From: Scedosporium boydii
Taxonomy: Eukaryota; Ascomycota; Sordariomycetes; Microascales; Microascaceae
DNA length: 64,000 nt
Reading direction: 5' to 3'
NCBI GenBank assembly: GCA_002221725.1
Contig: NJFT01000167.1
Coordinates: forward strand, 26,767-90,766
Shown in pieces: positions 46,838 to 60,390 of this stretch. The stretch's first letter is position 1; each line of letters opens with the position of its first letter. The notes beneath the pieces were generated by a model. That model was given only the letters and a program-made list of their open reading frames with translations, searched no databases and had not been told where the DNA came from. The position numbers and the translations under genes were made by a program.

Positions 46838-49800
46838 TCAAAAAGCCAACCTCTTCTCCTCTCTCAAAACCCCCATGTCCCTCCAACAACTCCCGCAATA
46901 CCCCTCCACCCAAGCCTTCGCCCTATCCCTCCTCCTCTTCTCCCCCTCCCCGTCACCATCCTTCTTCTCCTCGATAGGAGTACCACCACTGCCACCCGCC
47001 CTCAACATGGTCCGCAACTGATCACACCTAGAATTCTCATCCACGAGCCAATTCTCCCACTCGGACTGCAGCATCTCCCGCTCGACACTGTTAACGATGC
47101 GCATGGCGACGAGCAGGTCGTGCCGGTAGGCACCGAGACGTTGGCGCATGCGCCGGAGACGCTGGGCCGTGGCGCGGGAGGAGGCAGCGGAGAGGTGGGA
47201 GCCGGCATCTTGGTAGGGACTGTCGAGGCTTGTGGCGTCGCTGATTGCCTGGAAGGCCGAGAAGCTGCAAATACGTAATCCCTTTGTCAGTCTGCTGCTT
47301 TCATGTAGTATCAAATTGGGATAGAGGGAGGAAGAGACGGGGAAAAAAATAGGGACAAAAAAAAAAAAAAGAAAAAAAAAGGTACTTACCACGCACTACC
47401 CTCCTCGGCCCAGGAAATATTAGCCGGCATCGTCCCCTGAACACTCTCCAAATCCGCAATATACACCGCCTTGCTCATCATAACATTAGGTCCAACCCCC
47501 AACCTCCCCAAGAACCTCGTAGCGCTCCGCTCCCTCCACCACGCCGAGCCCTCCAAGGACGTCAAGAACAAGTTCGCCAGCAAGCTGAAGCCCGTGACGA
47601 CCAAGATGACGCGATGCGCCGTAAACACGCGCAGCAAGCCGCGCAAGGCCGCAAAGGCCCACATGAGGATCGACGTCACCGCGCTCTGCGTCAGCGACTT
47701 GAGCGTCTCGTACACCATCTCCGTCAGCGTGCGCGGTTGCACGGCCTGCTTCTTCGCCGAGTCGGCGTGCGCGGGCGTGAAGGGGACGGGCTGCGTCTCC
47801 TGGCCGATGTGGCCGTAGACCTGGATGGCGCGCTTGGTGCGGCTGCGGGGCCCCAGGCGGCGCACCTGGTCGGTGGCGGCTTCCGCGAGCTCCTCGGCGT
47901 CGGCCTCGGCGTCGTTGAGGGCTTGGCGCTCGACGATGCTCTTGGAGAAGCTGGGGAAAGTCTTCCACTCCGTCTTGATGTAGATGGCGAGCTTGCACTT
48001 GGACTTGGCGATGTGCGTGATGACGATCTTGGTGACGACTTTGAAGTACTGCGAGTGCGGGAGGTGCCACGCCCGCTTGACGTGCGTGACTTCGTAGGTG
48101 ACGTGGTCGCGGTGGATGTCGATCGTCTGGAAATCCGTCACGTCGCATGTCTTGGAGCGGCCGAGCATATCGACTGAGTCGGCCTTGAAAGTGAATTCGC
48201 GCTTCATGCGTCCGTGATCGGCCAGAACCCAAGGCCCCTGGACGATGTCTCGGGCGTTTCGATCGAAATAGAGCTTCGGGAAAAGGAAGCTCTTGTCGCC
48301 GAATAGGATGTGGAAGCACGACTTCGCGCCAATTTCGAAGTGCCGCTCGGCCACCTTTAGCTTCATGTCATCGGGCTCGTAAATGACTGGTGCCGTCGGA
48401 AGATGCACCTTGCTCCTCAGTCGGTGCCGCGTAAAACTGGGTCGGGCGTTGTTATCAGCGATTTGATGAGGTCGTCTTGGCAAAGGATGATTCTCAGCCA
48501 TGGGACTCTCGAATCCCACGTCCTCCCAGCTATCCATACTTGGGCTCCTCTTTTCATGCTCGTCCTTCTCGAGGCAGATGAGCTGCGTGACAATCTCGCT
48601 CACCTCCATGGGTTCCTCAGCCTGCAAATCATCGACGAGGAGGTTCAGGCGGGCATGTAGAAGACGAACGTCCTCGAGGAACGTCTTAATAGTGATTCGA
48701 GTCAGACCAGTATCGTTACAATCCTGGCTGAGTCGGAGGACAATAAAATCGCAGTCTCGCCCGGGGTTCGCCGTCACTTCTGCGATGAAGTCCAGGCCGA
48801 TAGAGTATGCAACGACTAGGCCGAGCTGCTGGCCATAGAAGTACATATTGTCGGGCGTAACGTAGATACGTCCATTGCCCGCAAGCGTTGGCCCTTCGAA
48901 TCCCCTTTCACCAGAGCTCGTCCACGTCGCTCGGAAAACAAGAACCAGCTTCTCTTCCATTGGAACGTTGGGGAAGAGAAGCCTGAACTGGGCATGTTGC
49001 GCCTTCAGCTCTGGCGGGTAGCCAGGTGGGAACCATTCGGGGAGCCGTCGGTCGGGGTGATGCGGCCCCGAGGATGGGTTCACGTCTCCCCCGCCAGCGG
49101 ACTTGTCGTTTCTGAAGCTGCTTCCTCGACGCATGGCGGCTGCTTGCTGGGCGTCCACATTGGTGAGCCTGTGGTAGTTGACATTAGTGGTCGTGTAAAC
49201 GGAGCTCCAAGGATTGCTGCCCCAGTAGTTTGCCATGACCGCCGTCGACATGGCGCGGGAAATGTCGGGCGTCAAACCGCGTTCGGCCGTCACCGTCACC
49301 GCGAACCTACTAAGGTTGGTCGGGATCGGCGGAGGCGCGAGATAGGGCGGTGCCAGACTGCCCGGTGGGATATCAAGACCCGCAAGACCTCCCACCGGAG
49401 CAGATCGAGGCACAACGCTGCTATAACCCGGCAAGAAAGTGTGGCTGGCTGAGATGAGGCTTGCAATGCCACCGGCCGGGCCTGCACCAGACTGGGGAGA
49501 TTCGGCAGCAGCGCCGAAAGTGGCTTTTCTGTGCAGGTCCAACTTTTGAATGATTCGAGCCGCATGCTCTCGGTTGCTCTCGCCATCTTCCCTGGCCAAC
49601 TCTCGGCCAAGGTTGGAGATAGACCGGCGAGCAGGGGCGTTGACATCAAAGCTCGACCGTTGCGCCAGGTTTAGGTTCTCGTTCGGGACAACAAGCGCAC
49701 TAGCCGCACCATCTTCACCGGGCATGATAGCATCAAGCACCTTGGCTGAGAATTCTGGAATATTCGGGGGCGTGATCGAGAAAGCCGAGCTCGGCGTAGA

Positions 49801-51060
49801 GGTACCGCTCTTGCCCACACTAGCCTCGAAAGCACGCTTCTTCGCAACCTCAAACACCTCCAGCCAGTCCGAAAGCTCTCCCTGCGTCTCGGCTTGGAGA
49901 ATCATCGTCTGGCTCTTGGTCTTGACCTGGAAGCAGAAGCGGCGATCTTCTCCCACCGCGGGCTTAGCATTGCATAGGAGGACGCCAATCTCATCACCTT
50001 GGAGCACGCCGTGGGGTGCCTGAACAAGCCAGCCAAAGATGCCGTCACGGCAGTAGAACCAGCGACGGGTCCACGAGGTTCTCACGGGTTTCCCAGCCAG
50101 TACTTTGAAGAACAGCCAGCCTTGACACTCGGAGATGACAGGCTCACCCTCCTTCGGGGCGTTTGCGGAAGATGGGCCCCTCGAGCTCAGGAATGCAACG
50201 GTCGATGAGCTATAACTCTCGAGGTCTCGGGAGGGTCGTATTGATAGCAGCGTGGCCTCTCCAATCTCCCGTCTAGCTAGATGCAGCTCTCTTTTGAAAA
50301 CGGCTTCTGAAGACTCCATATCCTTGCACCAGCCCCGAATACGATCAATCTCCATATTCCACTTGGTGGAATTCGTAGCGGTCCCCCGATGTTGTCTCAG
50401 AGCACCCCACAGGTCAGAAGAAATGCGGACAAGCAGTCTATCTAGAGAATACCGAAGCTGGGGAGCGAGCTGGCAAAAATCAAGCGAGGATTTAAGATAC
50501 ACTTTCCGAGTCTCAAACACGGCAAACGCATCCTCCCTCAACGAGGAGGGCTCCTTCGTCTTCGGCATTGACAAATATCTCGCCAGCGTTGTATCGAAAG
50601 CTTTTTGTGCATTATCCATGGTCCTCCTGGCGTCCTTGAATGCCCTTACGTCGTTCTGCAGGAACAACTTAATGGGTTCGACAGCGATGACATCCATACG
50701 CCGTGCCAGGGCCTGGATCTGCGTCCAGTAATCGCGAGCGCCATCTCCGACCCTCTTTAGTGCGAGCTGGGTGTATTCGTTGTCGATAATCGTGTCGGCG
50801 ACGGCCTGGGTAGGTATGAGTTGTCGGAGATAGGAGTTGATGGATTCTTCGAGGCTGATGACATCTTGGGCGAGCTTAGAGGTGGATCTGACGTAACCGT
50901 CGAGCCAGCGTTCGATGCCGTCCACCTGATCGGCAAAGTGGACGGTGGTAGTACGAAATGTCGGGGAGTCGAGAGAGGCTTCGGTTAGGGAGACGGGGAT
51001 GACGGGGCTTCGTCGGGTGGACTTCGCGCGGACGGCGTTGGGAGGAGTGTCCTTGGACAT
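46838..51060 (-). CDS. Sip3/Lam3-like BAR-PH-VASt membrane-contact lipid-transfer protein
   Basis: A 1365-aa protein from exons 51060-47390 and 47264-46838 (3671 + 427 nt; donor GTAAGT, acceptor TTGCAG). Order of domains: BAR-like helical region (about residues 40-290), PH domain (about 308-412, including QGWLFFKV and TSWTRRWFYC), a Ser/Pro-rich linker, a GRAM-like segment (about 735-830, from FRLLFPNVPMEEKLVLVF), and a VASt/StART-like domain (about 930-1090, including KSCFHILFGDKSFLFPKLYF and HLPHSQYFKVVTKIVITHIA). A hydrophobic anchor follows near residue 1160 (VILVVTGFSLLANLFL). This is the architecture of yeast Sip3/Lam3, ER-anchored proteins at plasma-membrane contact sites that move sterol. 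A coiled, basic C-terminal tail comes after the anchor. The start is the first ATG before SKDTPPNAV. Confidence 0.87.
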
Positions 51061-54000
51061 GATGGCGGATGCGGTGAATGCAGTTGATGCAGTGGATGGA
51101 TTAATTAGGAAGTTTCGGTGATCTATCTCATTGTAATATAAAAATGTATAATACAAGGGCTGAATAGCGTCGAAATTTTGGCGTGAGCCACGATGGGCTT
51201 CCCAGATACCGAAAGGGTCCGATTGTGCCGGAGGATTCTCCCCTTTGTTGAAGATGTCATGATCGGGCTAGAATTCAGCCTCGCCCATAGCTTGGTTTTG
51301 GCGGAGGTGGCTGGAATGTTGGCGGGTGCTGTGGTTTGGCGTTCCCAGCTTCAGAGGGTCTGTAGTGATGCCACATAAATCAAGCCACTAATAGGCCAGC
51401 CCAAACTCGCGGGGCAAGTAACTAACACCACTAAACCCGGGCACTAACTTCACGTGGAGATTTGAACAGAGCTTCATCCAATCAATCCAACATGGCCTTC
51501 AAGAACAGATTTAAGATCCAAATTCAAGACATCTATCTTCATGCATAGCTCTTGTTTCCCCTCATTAATTATTTAATGAGACCATAAGAGTAATACTCGG
51601 CGCCAGACTGTTTATGGTCTTCTAATTAAATTGTTAGGCTCAGGGACCAAGCTTCCATAAGCCCAGCCCTCTGGTAGAAAACAAGGTCAGTGTGATGGAG
51701 CTATTGGTCTCGAGAAGTGGATATCTCTAAGGTAAGGTTTGACAGCTGGAAGACCAAGTTGCTCGAGGTTGGCAAGTCAGAGACAGTGGATTAGACCTGC
51801 AGAAAGGCAGGGCCTAAGGAAAGGGGGGGTATACATCAAATGTATGAGTCTTAGAACGCTAAAACGACGACAATTCAGCTGCCCATGGGCCTCCTCGGGT
51901 CAAGGATATCGTCATGCCCGACGACCAAGTTTTCCTAGCTTTCCCGCCCCTGGTTTGCCCAGGGTCTCCCATGTTCTTCGCGGGCCATTCTATGCAAGCC
52001 AGGAGCGCGTGACTGGAAACCGCGTTCCATTGAATCCGTCAAGAACCTCGGCCGGCGTCGGCAATGACACTACTTCGCATATTCTCGCACTTGGAGAGGT
52101 GTAAGGGCCTCCTCTCAGGCCCTTGGCAGGCCCTTCAAAAAGTGACACTTGTCAGAGCATATCTGGTCTACCTCGTTATCAAATACATCGACCACGTCAA
52201 CGGGAGGGCGAGCCATTGACTGGATGTGGCGAGGAATTTACGCGTCGCGTAGAATTTCATACTCGTCCTCTGGCAAGAAAACGGGGGGAGTGTTGCTAGA
52301 GTAAACGGCCGTGAAGAGTTAAGGTCAAACGACGGTGGCTTGCGTCGTCCTTCATGCGAGGTCAACCGGCCGAAAAAAAAAGTAAAGTACTGGATATGAC
52401 GAGACTTTAGGATAAGACACTATCTAACCCTATGCCCTGCCACTCTGTCTCGAACCCTGAAAATCAGAAATCCTCTGCATTGTGGGGTGGTGGCTGGCTC
52501 AAGGAAGATGTTTCCAGGGCCAAGAGATTGGAACCATGTCACTGGATCTCTGTCACTCCAGCTTCGGCTTGACAAGGGGACCTGGCGTTCATTAGCCCGA
52601 GGCTTCTTTCGATGACGTCGACGGTTGCTCGGATTCCTACGGAGAAAACCTTGACCGACCGAATAGAGGTCCCATGACTGGCGGATACAACAGTTCCATC
52701 CCTGTGAGCCCTTTTTTTCATGCTCGGACGACGAGGCGGTAAAGGCTAACCGACCGCTTCGCCGGACCTCATCGATGCGCGATGACGCCTGTCTGAGCAA
52801 CGGGTTTTCCTTTCGTGGGTTGCCTCCGAAGTAGCACAAAGTGCGATCGGACATAGCGGTTTGTCCTAGTCTGTGCGTCATGTGATCTCCTAGGCGGGAA
52901 GACAGCCCGGAGAATCCAAACCCCGGAGTCTACTAGCAGAAAGCCTGGCGGGGCGGTCACACCGACAGCAAGACCCTTGCCCGCCTATTTTTCCCTGCCT
53001 TGATGCCTTTCCAGCCCAAAAATAGCAGCAATCCCCGTGGCGGCATTGACCCAGCCACACTCCACACGTGCAGGAGCCACATTAGCCGTGCTTTTTCACC
53101 GACATGTCTGAGTTGGTCCCTTCAACGGACTCGCCGTCCGAAGGTTGGGAAAATAGAAACTCCCTGCATGTTGGAGCCCAAATGGCAGAAAGCCAGCAAT
53201 CGGAAAACTGAGCCTTTTTGGGCATCTCGATTCTTCCAAGCGATGTTCCTTCTCTTTAACAGATGTGAGGTAGTTTAGCCCGCCTCAAATAGCTGAGCCA
53301 CAATTTTCTGAATTGTTTGAAAATTGAGCCGTTAAGGGTTCGCCAGTCAAGAATAGGCTAGCGTGGGGACCAAGGCTCCGTGGGGAATGATAATGATGTG
53401 CGTGGGGGGGCCACACATTCGTGTGTCGTTTCGCCGAAGTCCCGAAGCCTGCCACAATGTGTGACTTGCACCCACCACTCAATCCCCGAGGCGATGACCG
53501 GTGCCCGCATATCCGCTACCGTGGTTTCAGCGAGCATGATAACGCGTCTTGGCCTCATTTTCTGGCGCGTCGTCCTCCTTCAGTGGAGATGGGATGGGAA
53601 TAGCTGTCGTCCAACAGGAATACGCCTCGTTCCTGTCTCTGTTACGATGGAAACTTGCTCCTTGGATCATGCCTTGGACGCAAGCCGTCATGCCGCCAAT
53701 CCTCGACGGGGGGGATAATCCACGAGACCTGAGGGGCAGGTTTTTGAGCCGACTTTCGCGACTTCTTCCTGCATGACTGTAGATCTCAAATAATCTCACG
53801 AGAACAGAAAACAAATACTCCCTCGATCCCCGACTGGTGTTACAAGTAGGTCAGGGCATGATTTGCAGGCTCTGATATGACTATGCTGCAGCCAGCTGTG
53901 CACGTGCCGCGAACTTCCTGTCGTCCTTCAACAGAATCATAACGAGAAAACCTTTCCACCGTATCGTCCGTATCTGGGAGTTGTGTTAGCCGAAACGAAC

Positions 54001-57000
54001 GGGGTACTCGGTACGAGAAGTAAGTTTCCCAGTCCCCAAACAGCAGCGAAAAGGGGACCGATTCCAAGACAAGACAGAGTCGAAAGGATGGAGATGAAAG
54101 AGCGAGTCTTTTTCGCATTTTCATTGGTCATTTTCCGGTCAGAGCTATTCGGCATTTAAACCAATAGGCTCTCGTATCTTCACTTTTCTTCCTCACCACC
54201 TCCACATCGCTCGTACTAGTATTTCTGGTGAACAGCCAATTAGAGCCCAGAAGTGCTCTTTCGCCTCTGACACACCTTCTCGCTTCCCTGCTGCAACCTT
54301 CTCGAGAGTGCTTCTCCAACCGCTGATTTGCTCCAAGACCCATCATCGAGAGCCCCCCTTCTCACTTAGCACCTCTTTTCACTCGGAAGTATACCTACCT
54401 AGCATGTCAATGCAACGACTTTGTTGGGTCCTTTTCTACACTATACACAGTTCTGAACCCCCTCTTTCCCCATTGGACTTAGTAAATCTGACAGAAAATG
54501 GGCGTTCTTTTGGATATGCGACATCCCAAGGGACCATCCTACCGGGCGAGGGGCACATCCTTCCTCACACCCCTTTGCTATCACGCGCTAAAAGCACAGG
54601 GTATCAAACAGCGGGACTGAGAAACCAAGCTTACGCTGAAGTTCAGAAACGAAAGAAAAAGAGAGGTTCCTCTTCATTGCGTTTCTTTTCGTTACCCCGG
54701 ACGGCTTCTTTCGTGCCATGTCAATGATCATGCTTGATACCTCGAGCCGTTCATTACCCACCTCTTTTCCATCTGGCCTGGGCTGATCTCCACTCGTCGT
54801 ACTACTCTGAACCCCCTCCCCTTCCTTCCCCTTCTTTGATGCCAAAAAGGAACGGTCATGTAGACGCCCAGATGATCTGATTCTCACTCACTTTATGGGG
54901 TTCGAACTAGCGTGCTGCGCCTGGCAAGTTTCATGTTGGCCTGGCTCTGTGGAGAAGCAACGTCGCTTGCGAAGCTCCGATAGAAAGAAAGCATACCTCT
55001 CTCGTTTCGGATAGTACAGCTTAGCCATGGTCTCCGGTACACTCCTCTCTTTCTCTCTCTCAATCGATGTTTTCCCTTTATTCAATGCTATCTCCACTCC
55101 ATCAGTAACTAGTAGCATATTACCAACATCAGTGCCAACCCTCGGTGTTTTTGTAAAAGTTTTATTGATACTAGCTAGGACGAGGTTACCATGCATATTG
55201 GTCTGTCTTACACACCTTTGCGATACCCTCTCTGACTGGAAGATCGCCCCAGAGCACCAATTTCCGACGCAGTAGGCTCTACGCTCTATGAAAAGGAAAA
55301 TAACAAAATGGATCATGCCATCATCTCATAATTTCATGAATCTGTGCTCGAGGCTGTCAATTCTCACACCGAATGGAATCGAGAAGAGGATGTCAACTTT
55401 ATATACAGGTTCACACCCCCCGAAGTTCCCACACACCACATTTCGGACGAAGGAGTCGAGTTCCATTCCTAGCGGAAGCCGCATAAGCGCAAATTTGGGA
55501 AAAATTACCCCGAGGAGCTGGGATTTGAGATTGATGTTTCCCGAGAAGGAAAATAATAATAATCCGAGAAAGTTCCCGGGCTTCAAAGCCTTCCCATTAT
55601 TCTGAGAGATCCCGGTCCTGGTTCCAAGGAAACGAGGGGGAAACAATAGCGTTCTTTCGAGTATTAGGTGTGGGTGGGTGTCACTCAGATGGGCTTCGAG
55701 TATTTGTTTCGTTTCGGGAGCCTGTTCCCTTTCATTTCCCGGCACTCACTTCCAAATTCATTCGATATTATTGTATTTTACTTTGATTCGACTTCATCTT
55801 CTACGAAGCAGGCATCACTGATTGTAATCCCAACAGCATGGAAAAGAAACCGTTGGGGCCCAATAAACTGATAAACTCTGCATAACCAAAATGCACAAGA
55901 AAAGGGAAAGGGAAAAAGTGTACGAAGTAGGTGCGTTGCCTTGCATGCTATCTTGCAGGCAACGCGGCATCCGGAAGCAGTTGACCTGTACGAAGTAGGG
56001 CGACATGTCGCTTACATGAGGCATTGACGATTTCTTGAGGTGGTTGTAATTGGCAGCTCTGGGGCGAGCTGAGCGACAGGCTGGGCTTGGGTCTGGTCCA
56101 TCCATCTCGGGATTTCCCATTCTTTTCATTCGATATCTGCTAGCCAGGCTGCACCACGCGGTGCGACTTGGGAGAAACTCGAATAATAAACTCACACACT
56201 GGTCCGTCCGAGTACGTACGAAGTACACGAACGTCTTCGGTTGATGCATGATACGAAGTCTCGTGTACTATATATACATTCGCCTCCGGCACAGGCTTAA
56301 TATGGAACCTCCGGACGAAGAAACACCGACATGAATCCAAGACATAAAAACAGTCCAAAAAGGTGAGTCAAATGCGGCGTGTGCATTTTGGTTTGGAAGA
56401 AAACAACTTCTCATTCATTTCGTGTATGGCGAAGCGCCGAGGCCGGTCTTTTGCAACCCCGAGTGGTTGCGGGAGCTACCTTACACCCGCATCACACGTG
56501 CAGGTGAAACATGGTGTCCTGGATGACATCCCGTCATGGGGTTCTGGGCTTATAGGGTGTGGTTCGTCAAGAGTGTGTACTTTGTCGTCGTGAGATGCTC
56601 CATCGTCCGAGACGTACGAAGGCATGAAGGATGTGTCTTACATGTACGAGGAGACCGGTGTATTTTTTTGTGGTCAAGGATACATACGATCTTACATGTA
56701 CGGAGTATGTGCTGGAGCATGATATTGAATCCAGGACGAAGTTCCGTCTAATCTAAGTGAGCGTGGTGATGCTAACATCACTTGTATGTGACAAGTCCCC
56801 TACTGTTTTACATGGGCTTGGGAACATGCCATTGTTAGGGTTGTCCGAAGCAAGCATTGGATGAATACCCCCCTCCCCATCTCCAAGGACATGATCGACA
56901 TCGACACAAGTACCCCGGACAGGAAAGCGACGAAGACGACGACAGAGAGAAAACAAAAGAACAGAACTTTCGGTGTCCTCATTTGCTGCAATCGGCCCCG

Positions 57001-60000
57001 TGATGCCGTCAGACTCCCCAGTTCGACGGCCAAATGTGGATGAACTGTGAAACCTGGCTTCCAGCCACCATCTCCCTTGTTCCCTATAATGGTCAGAATT
57101 ATAAGTAATTGTCAAGAGTAACTATTCCCAGCTTGCAAGTACCAAACCGGGCAATCCCATGGAATCTACGGCACAAGGGTTCCTGATGGCGGCATCTGTG
57201 CGCCGAGCGGAAGATCCGCCACTTGGCGGGTTTACTGGACACCAGGAAACGGAGCCCTATCTACTTCGTATGAGTCTTCATTACCCTGATATTAGCAGTA
57301 TAGCGCAGCGATTTAATGGTTCGCTAGATTGCCAGATTCGGCAGGAAAGACATCTCCTGTTGAATTGCATGAAACTTGTCGCTCGCATTGATTGATCTTG
57401 CAGTGTCTGCCCATATGAGGCCGACAACTGGTCCTTCGTCGGGGGATCGCATTGCCCGATGATTGTGAGGCAACCCGGCGAGGCGGCCTTTGCAGTGGCC
57501 TTCTAAAAAAAGTTCTCAGGCATCGCTGGCCCTATGCATGATGAAAGGGCCCGCTTGTTAGGCACCTCGAATTGTTTCTGCCCCGTCGGTTTGGTGACAC
57601 TTGGGACACTCCGGAGTACTCCGTAAAATATACTGCAGGCCCATATATTTTCTGCACCTCATGAAAAGGATTAGATGTGGTAGACGATGGGAAAAAAAAA
57701 GATAATCAACGGCGGCCGGCCACGGTAGCATGGGGACTTTGGTGGCGCAGGCGAACAGGGTCTACATGCGTGCTGAAGGGTTTTCAGCTAGAATGTGGTC
57801 CGTTATAAGTTCATCCTCTCACCCCCTCCCTCTCCGATTTACAGGACCACTAGGAATAGTGTCTTGTCTTTTCCCCTGTAGTGATGCATGCGCATGCAGC
57901 CAGGCAAAGCTTGGGGCACTGCCCTCTCCTCGTTTCTTTTTTTCGCCTCTCCAAAGAGGGCTTCTGTTGCCTGGTCGGGTCCGCCAGTTGGGCCTTGCGT
58001 CGTCATGACATTCGCGTCCCGAAAATCGAAGGGGACTCGCTGGGTGACATGGTCGAGTAATAAAATATGAAATTTACTAATTCAATATATCGAAATGGGT
58101 GCAGATGATGGAGCTCTTAGGTTGTGGTTGCACACCTTCGTTTTATTAGGACAGTAAGCTCCATCCCGGAAGAAGTAACCAAACCACCACAAGATAAACC
58201 AAATGGGCCTTACCCTCCGCCTTCGGAGAGCTGAATTTTCTTTTCCTGGATCTCTCCCTAGCATCTCCGAGACCATCACGGGCAATACAATGTCGTGCAC
58301 GTTTTCCATCGTAAAGACCACTTAGGATACTGAGGTATTCCTTCATGACCCCTCTTTCTAAATACAGTGATAAGTGGATGGAAGAGAGACAGACCTGACA
58401 GCCGAGACCGCTAGAGACTAGTGCCACAGGGCACGGGCATGGAAGAGAATATAGTGTCGTAGGGTAGTGTAGTGTCCTCGAGTGGTTTTTTTTTAAAGCG
58501 TCTGCCCGCCTGTCCGCCTGTCCGACAAGCCATTTGATGTCACCATCCATGGACTTGAGGTAGCCAGATCAAGGCTAGGGTGTATGTTGATGGTGCCGGA
58601 TCTGGGCTCGCCAGATATCCCTCAACATCAAGCCCCTCATGGTGAAGGCCGTGCCTGATACTCACTGACTCAAAAGCACTCTCGAGAATTATCTAACTCA
58701 TTGGGTTTGTCCAGAGCCCTCACGTAGGCATGTGAAGGCTGCTTCACTCTGCTAAAGGCAGCCCCGTTACATCCACTCGCATACACTATCGCAGCATACC
58801 GCCGGCCCTGTGCTATGCTGTACTGGGCAGGCCAAGAGGTTGCAGGTTACCGACTCTCGCGACGTCGTGGAGTGCGCGCTGCAGATATTCATCAATGATA
58901 TCATGGAGAGACGGAGAAGAGCTGCTTTGGGCAAAGGAGTTCTTGCTCAATCCTTCGATTTACAAGTACCAGCAGAAGGGTCCACGATGTTGCAGGGGAG
59001 GGGGTGTAGGTAACGCCTGGCTGGCTGAGGAATATTCATCGTTGCTTCCTCAGGCTTGAGAGGTGCTGAAATTCACTCCCCAGCTGGAAAAACGGAACAT
59101 TGAATCCAGCACTACGAAGTAGGCTAGGGTATTTACCGCAACTGACGCTGCAGTTAACCTCATCGAGCCACCCCACCGAGGCCGGTACCAAACTCCTAAC
59201 AGGGGGGTAAACCGGAAGGAATGGGGGAGGCAGGGAGGGGCGTGGTTACCGCCGGGACTGGGATCTGCCCACTGGGCTCGGAGCACTGGACGAACAAGAA
59301 ATCGGCTTCGGCTTTACCCAGTCGAGCCTGCAGTTTTGGCAACACCCCATCGCATGTGTCTTTCTCTGCCCTAGGAAAGAGGCGCCCGGAGAGGGCCCTG
59401 TGTCTGGTCCTTGCTGGATGGTGTACATGACCATTACATGGTTCAACTCGGACTCCCCATCGATTTTGATGCTACTGCATGTGTGTACAGCCCCATCTGG
59501 CTCCAGCACCTAATGTCTCCCGCATGTAGTAATTGTTCTTGGGAACCAGGCAGTGTCGCCCCGCGTTGCGCTTGCGCTGTGAAAAAAACTGGGCTGGCAC
59601 CAGACCGGGCTCTTGCCTCAATGTTCCTTCCCCCCCCTGCCTGCCCTCGGTGCTAGCTTCCCATTGATGTCCGTCAGTCTCTCTGGGGTTGAATGTCCCA
59701 ATGTACACTACAATATCTGTGTATTCACGTTGTCTATTGTCTCCCCCGTAATACTGCCGTTACCTCTACGGCCCACGCCTCCCATATTCCGGGCCTTCTA
59801 CCGCCCCTCCCCTCCCTTGTCCCTTCCACCCCATCTATATCACGAGCCCACCCACCCTCATCCCGACCTCACTCTTGTCCTTCCCTTTTCCTTCTTCACG
59901 AGTACCTCGTCCAACTTCTCTTCTCTTTCACCCTCTTCAAGCGGTAGCAGGGCGTGTCGACTAATTTCTTGATTCAGAGCCGCCAGCACCGTCACCACTC

Positions 60001-60390
60001 TACAATACCTTTTCTTGTTTCTCTTTTCGCTCCTCTCTTCTTATTTTTTTTCCTTAGAAATACCCTCCTCCCCTCCTCCTCCTCGCCCGTTTCCGCCACC
60101 CTCCTAGCCCCCTGGTCCTCCCGCGTACCTGTCTCCCGGTTCTCGAAGGCATAGGCACTTATCTATACGACACACACAACACAAGAGCTAGACCTAACTT
60201 CGCCCCCAAATTACGAGGACATATATCGGCTTGGCTTGCCAACTATATATACTCTCTTGGTCCTAGTGCCACCTTGTCTTTGATACCTCCGTTTCTTGAG
60301 AACAGGTCCTCGACACTTACACCAGTGGTCCGAACCGACATCTTTTCCTCCGCCCTCATCCTCGCCACTCCAACTTCAAATCAGATCACC
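51061..60390. other. 9.3-kb region without a supported gene
   Basis: Only short overlapping frames occur, none with motifs I trust. TACTTCGTA/TACGAAGTA elements lie at 55921, 55989, 56217, 57262 and 59113, and the related TACTCCGTA/TACGGAGTA at 56699 and 57617 (within the palindrome CGGAGTACTCCG, 57612-57623). From about 59740 to 60390 the plus strand is strongly pyrimidine-rich, apparently the promoter and leader of the gene at 60391. A long upstream region like this is often seen at regulated developmental genes in filamentous fungi, but that is inference. Confidence 0.55.
59740..60390 (+). promoter_or_regulatory. Long pyrimidine-rich leader/promoter of the 343-aa gene
   Basis: About 650 bp dominated by C and T on the plus strand, including CTCCTC repeats near 60061-60090, with a TATATATA-like word near 60245. 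Such tracts usually precede fungal transcription starts. Several short upstream ATGs could act as uORFs if the whole tract is transcribed. Confidence 0.45.

Noticed and set aside
47486..48319. 277-codon minus-strand frame rich in Arg/His/Pro
   Set aside because: It is a shifted frame inside the Sip3-like gene and has the composition expected of a shadow.
52420..52881. 153-codon minus-strand frame
   Set aside because: Non-convincing start, no motif, and overlapping frames of similar quality on both strands.
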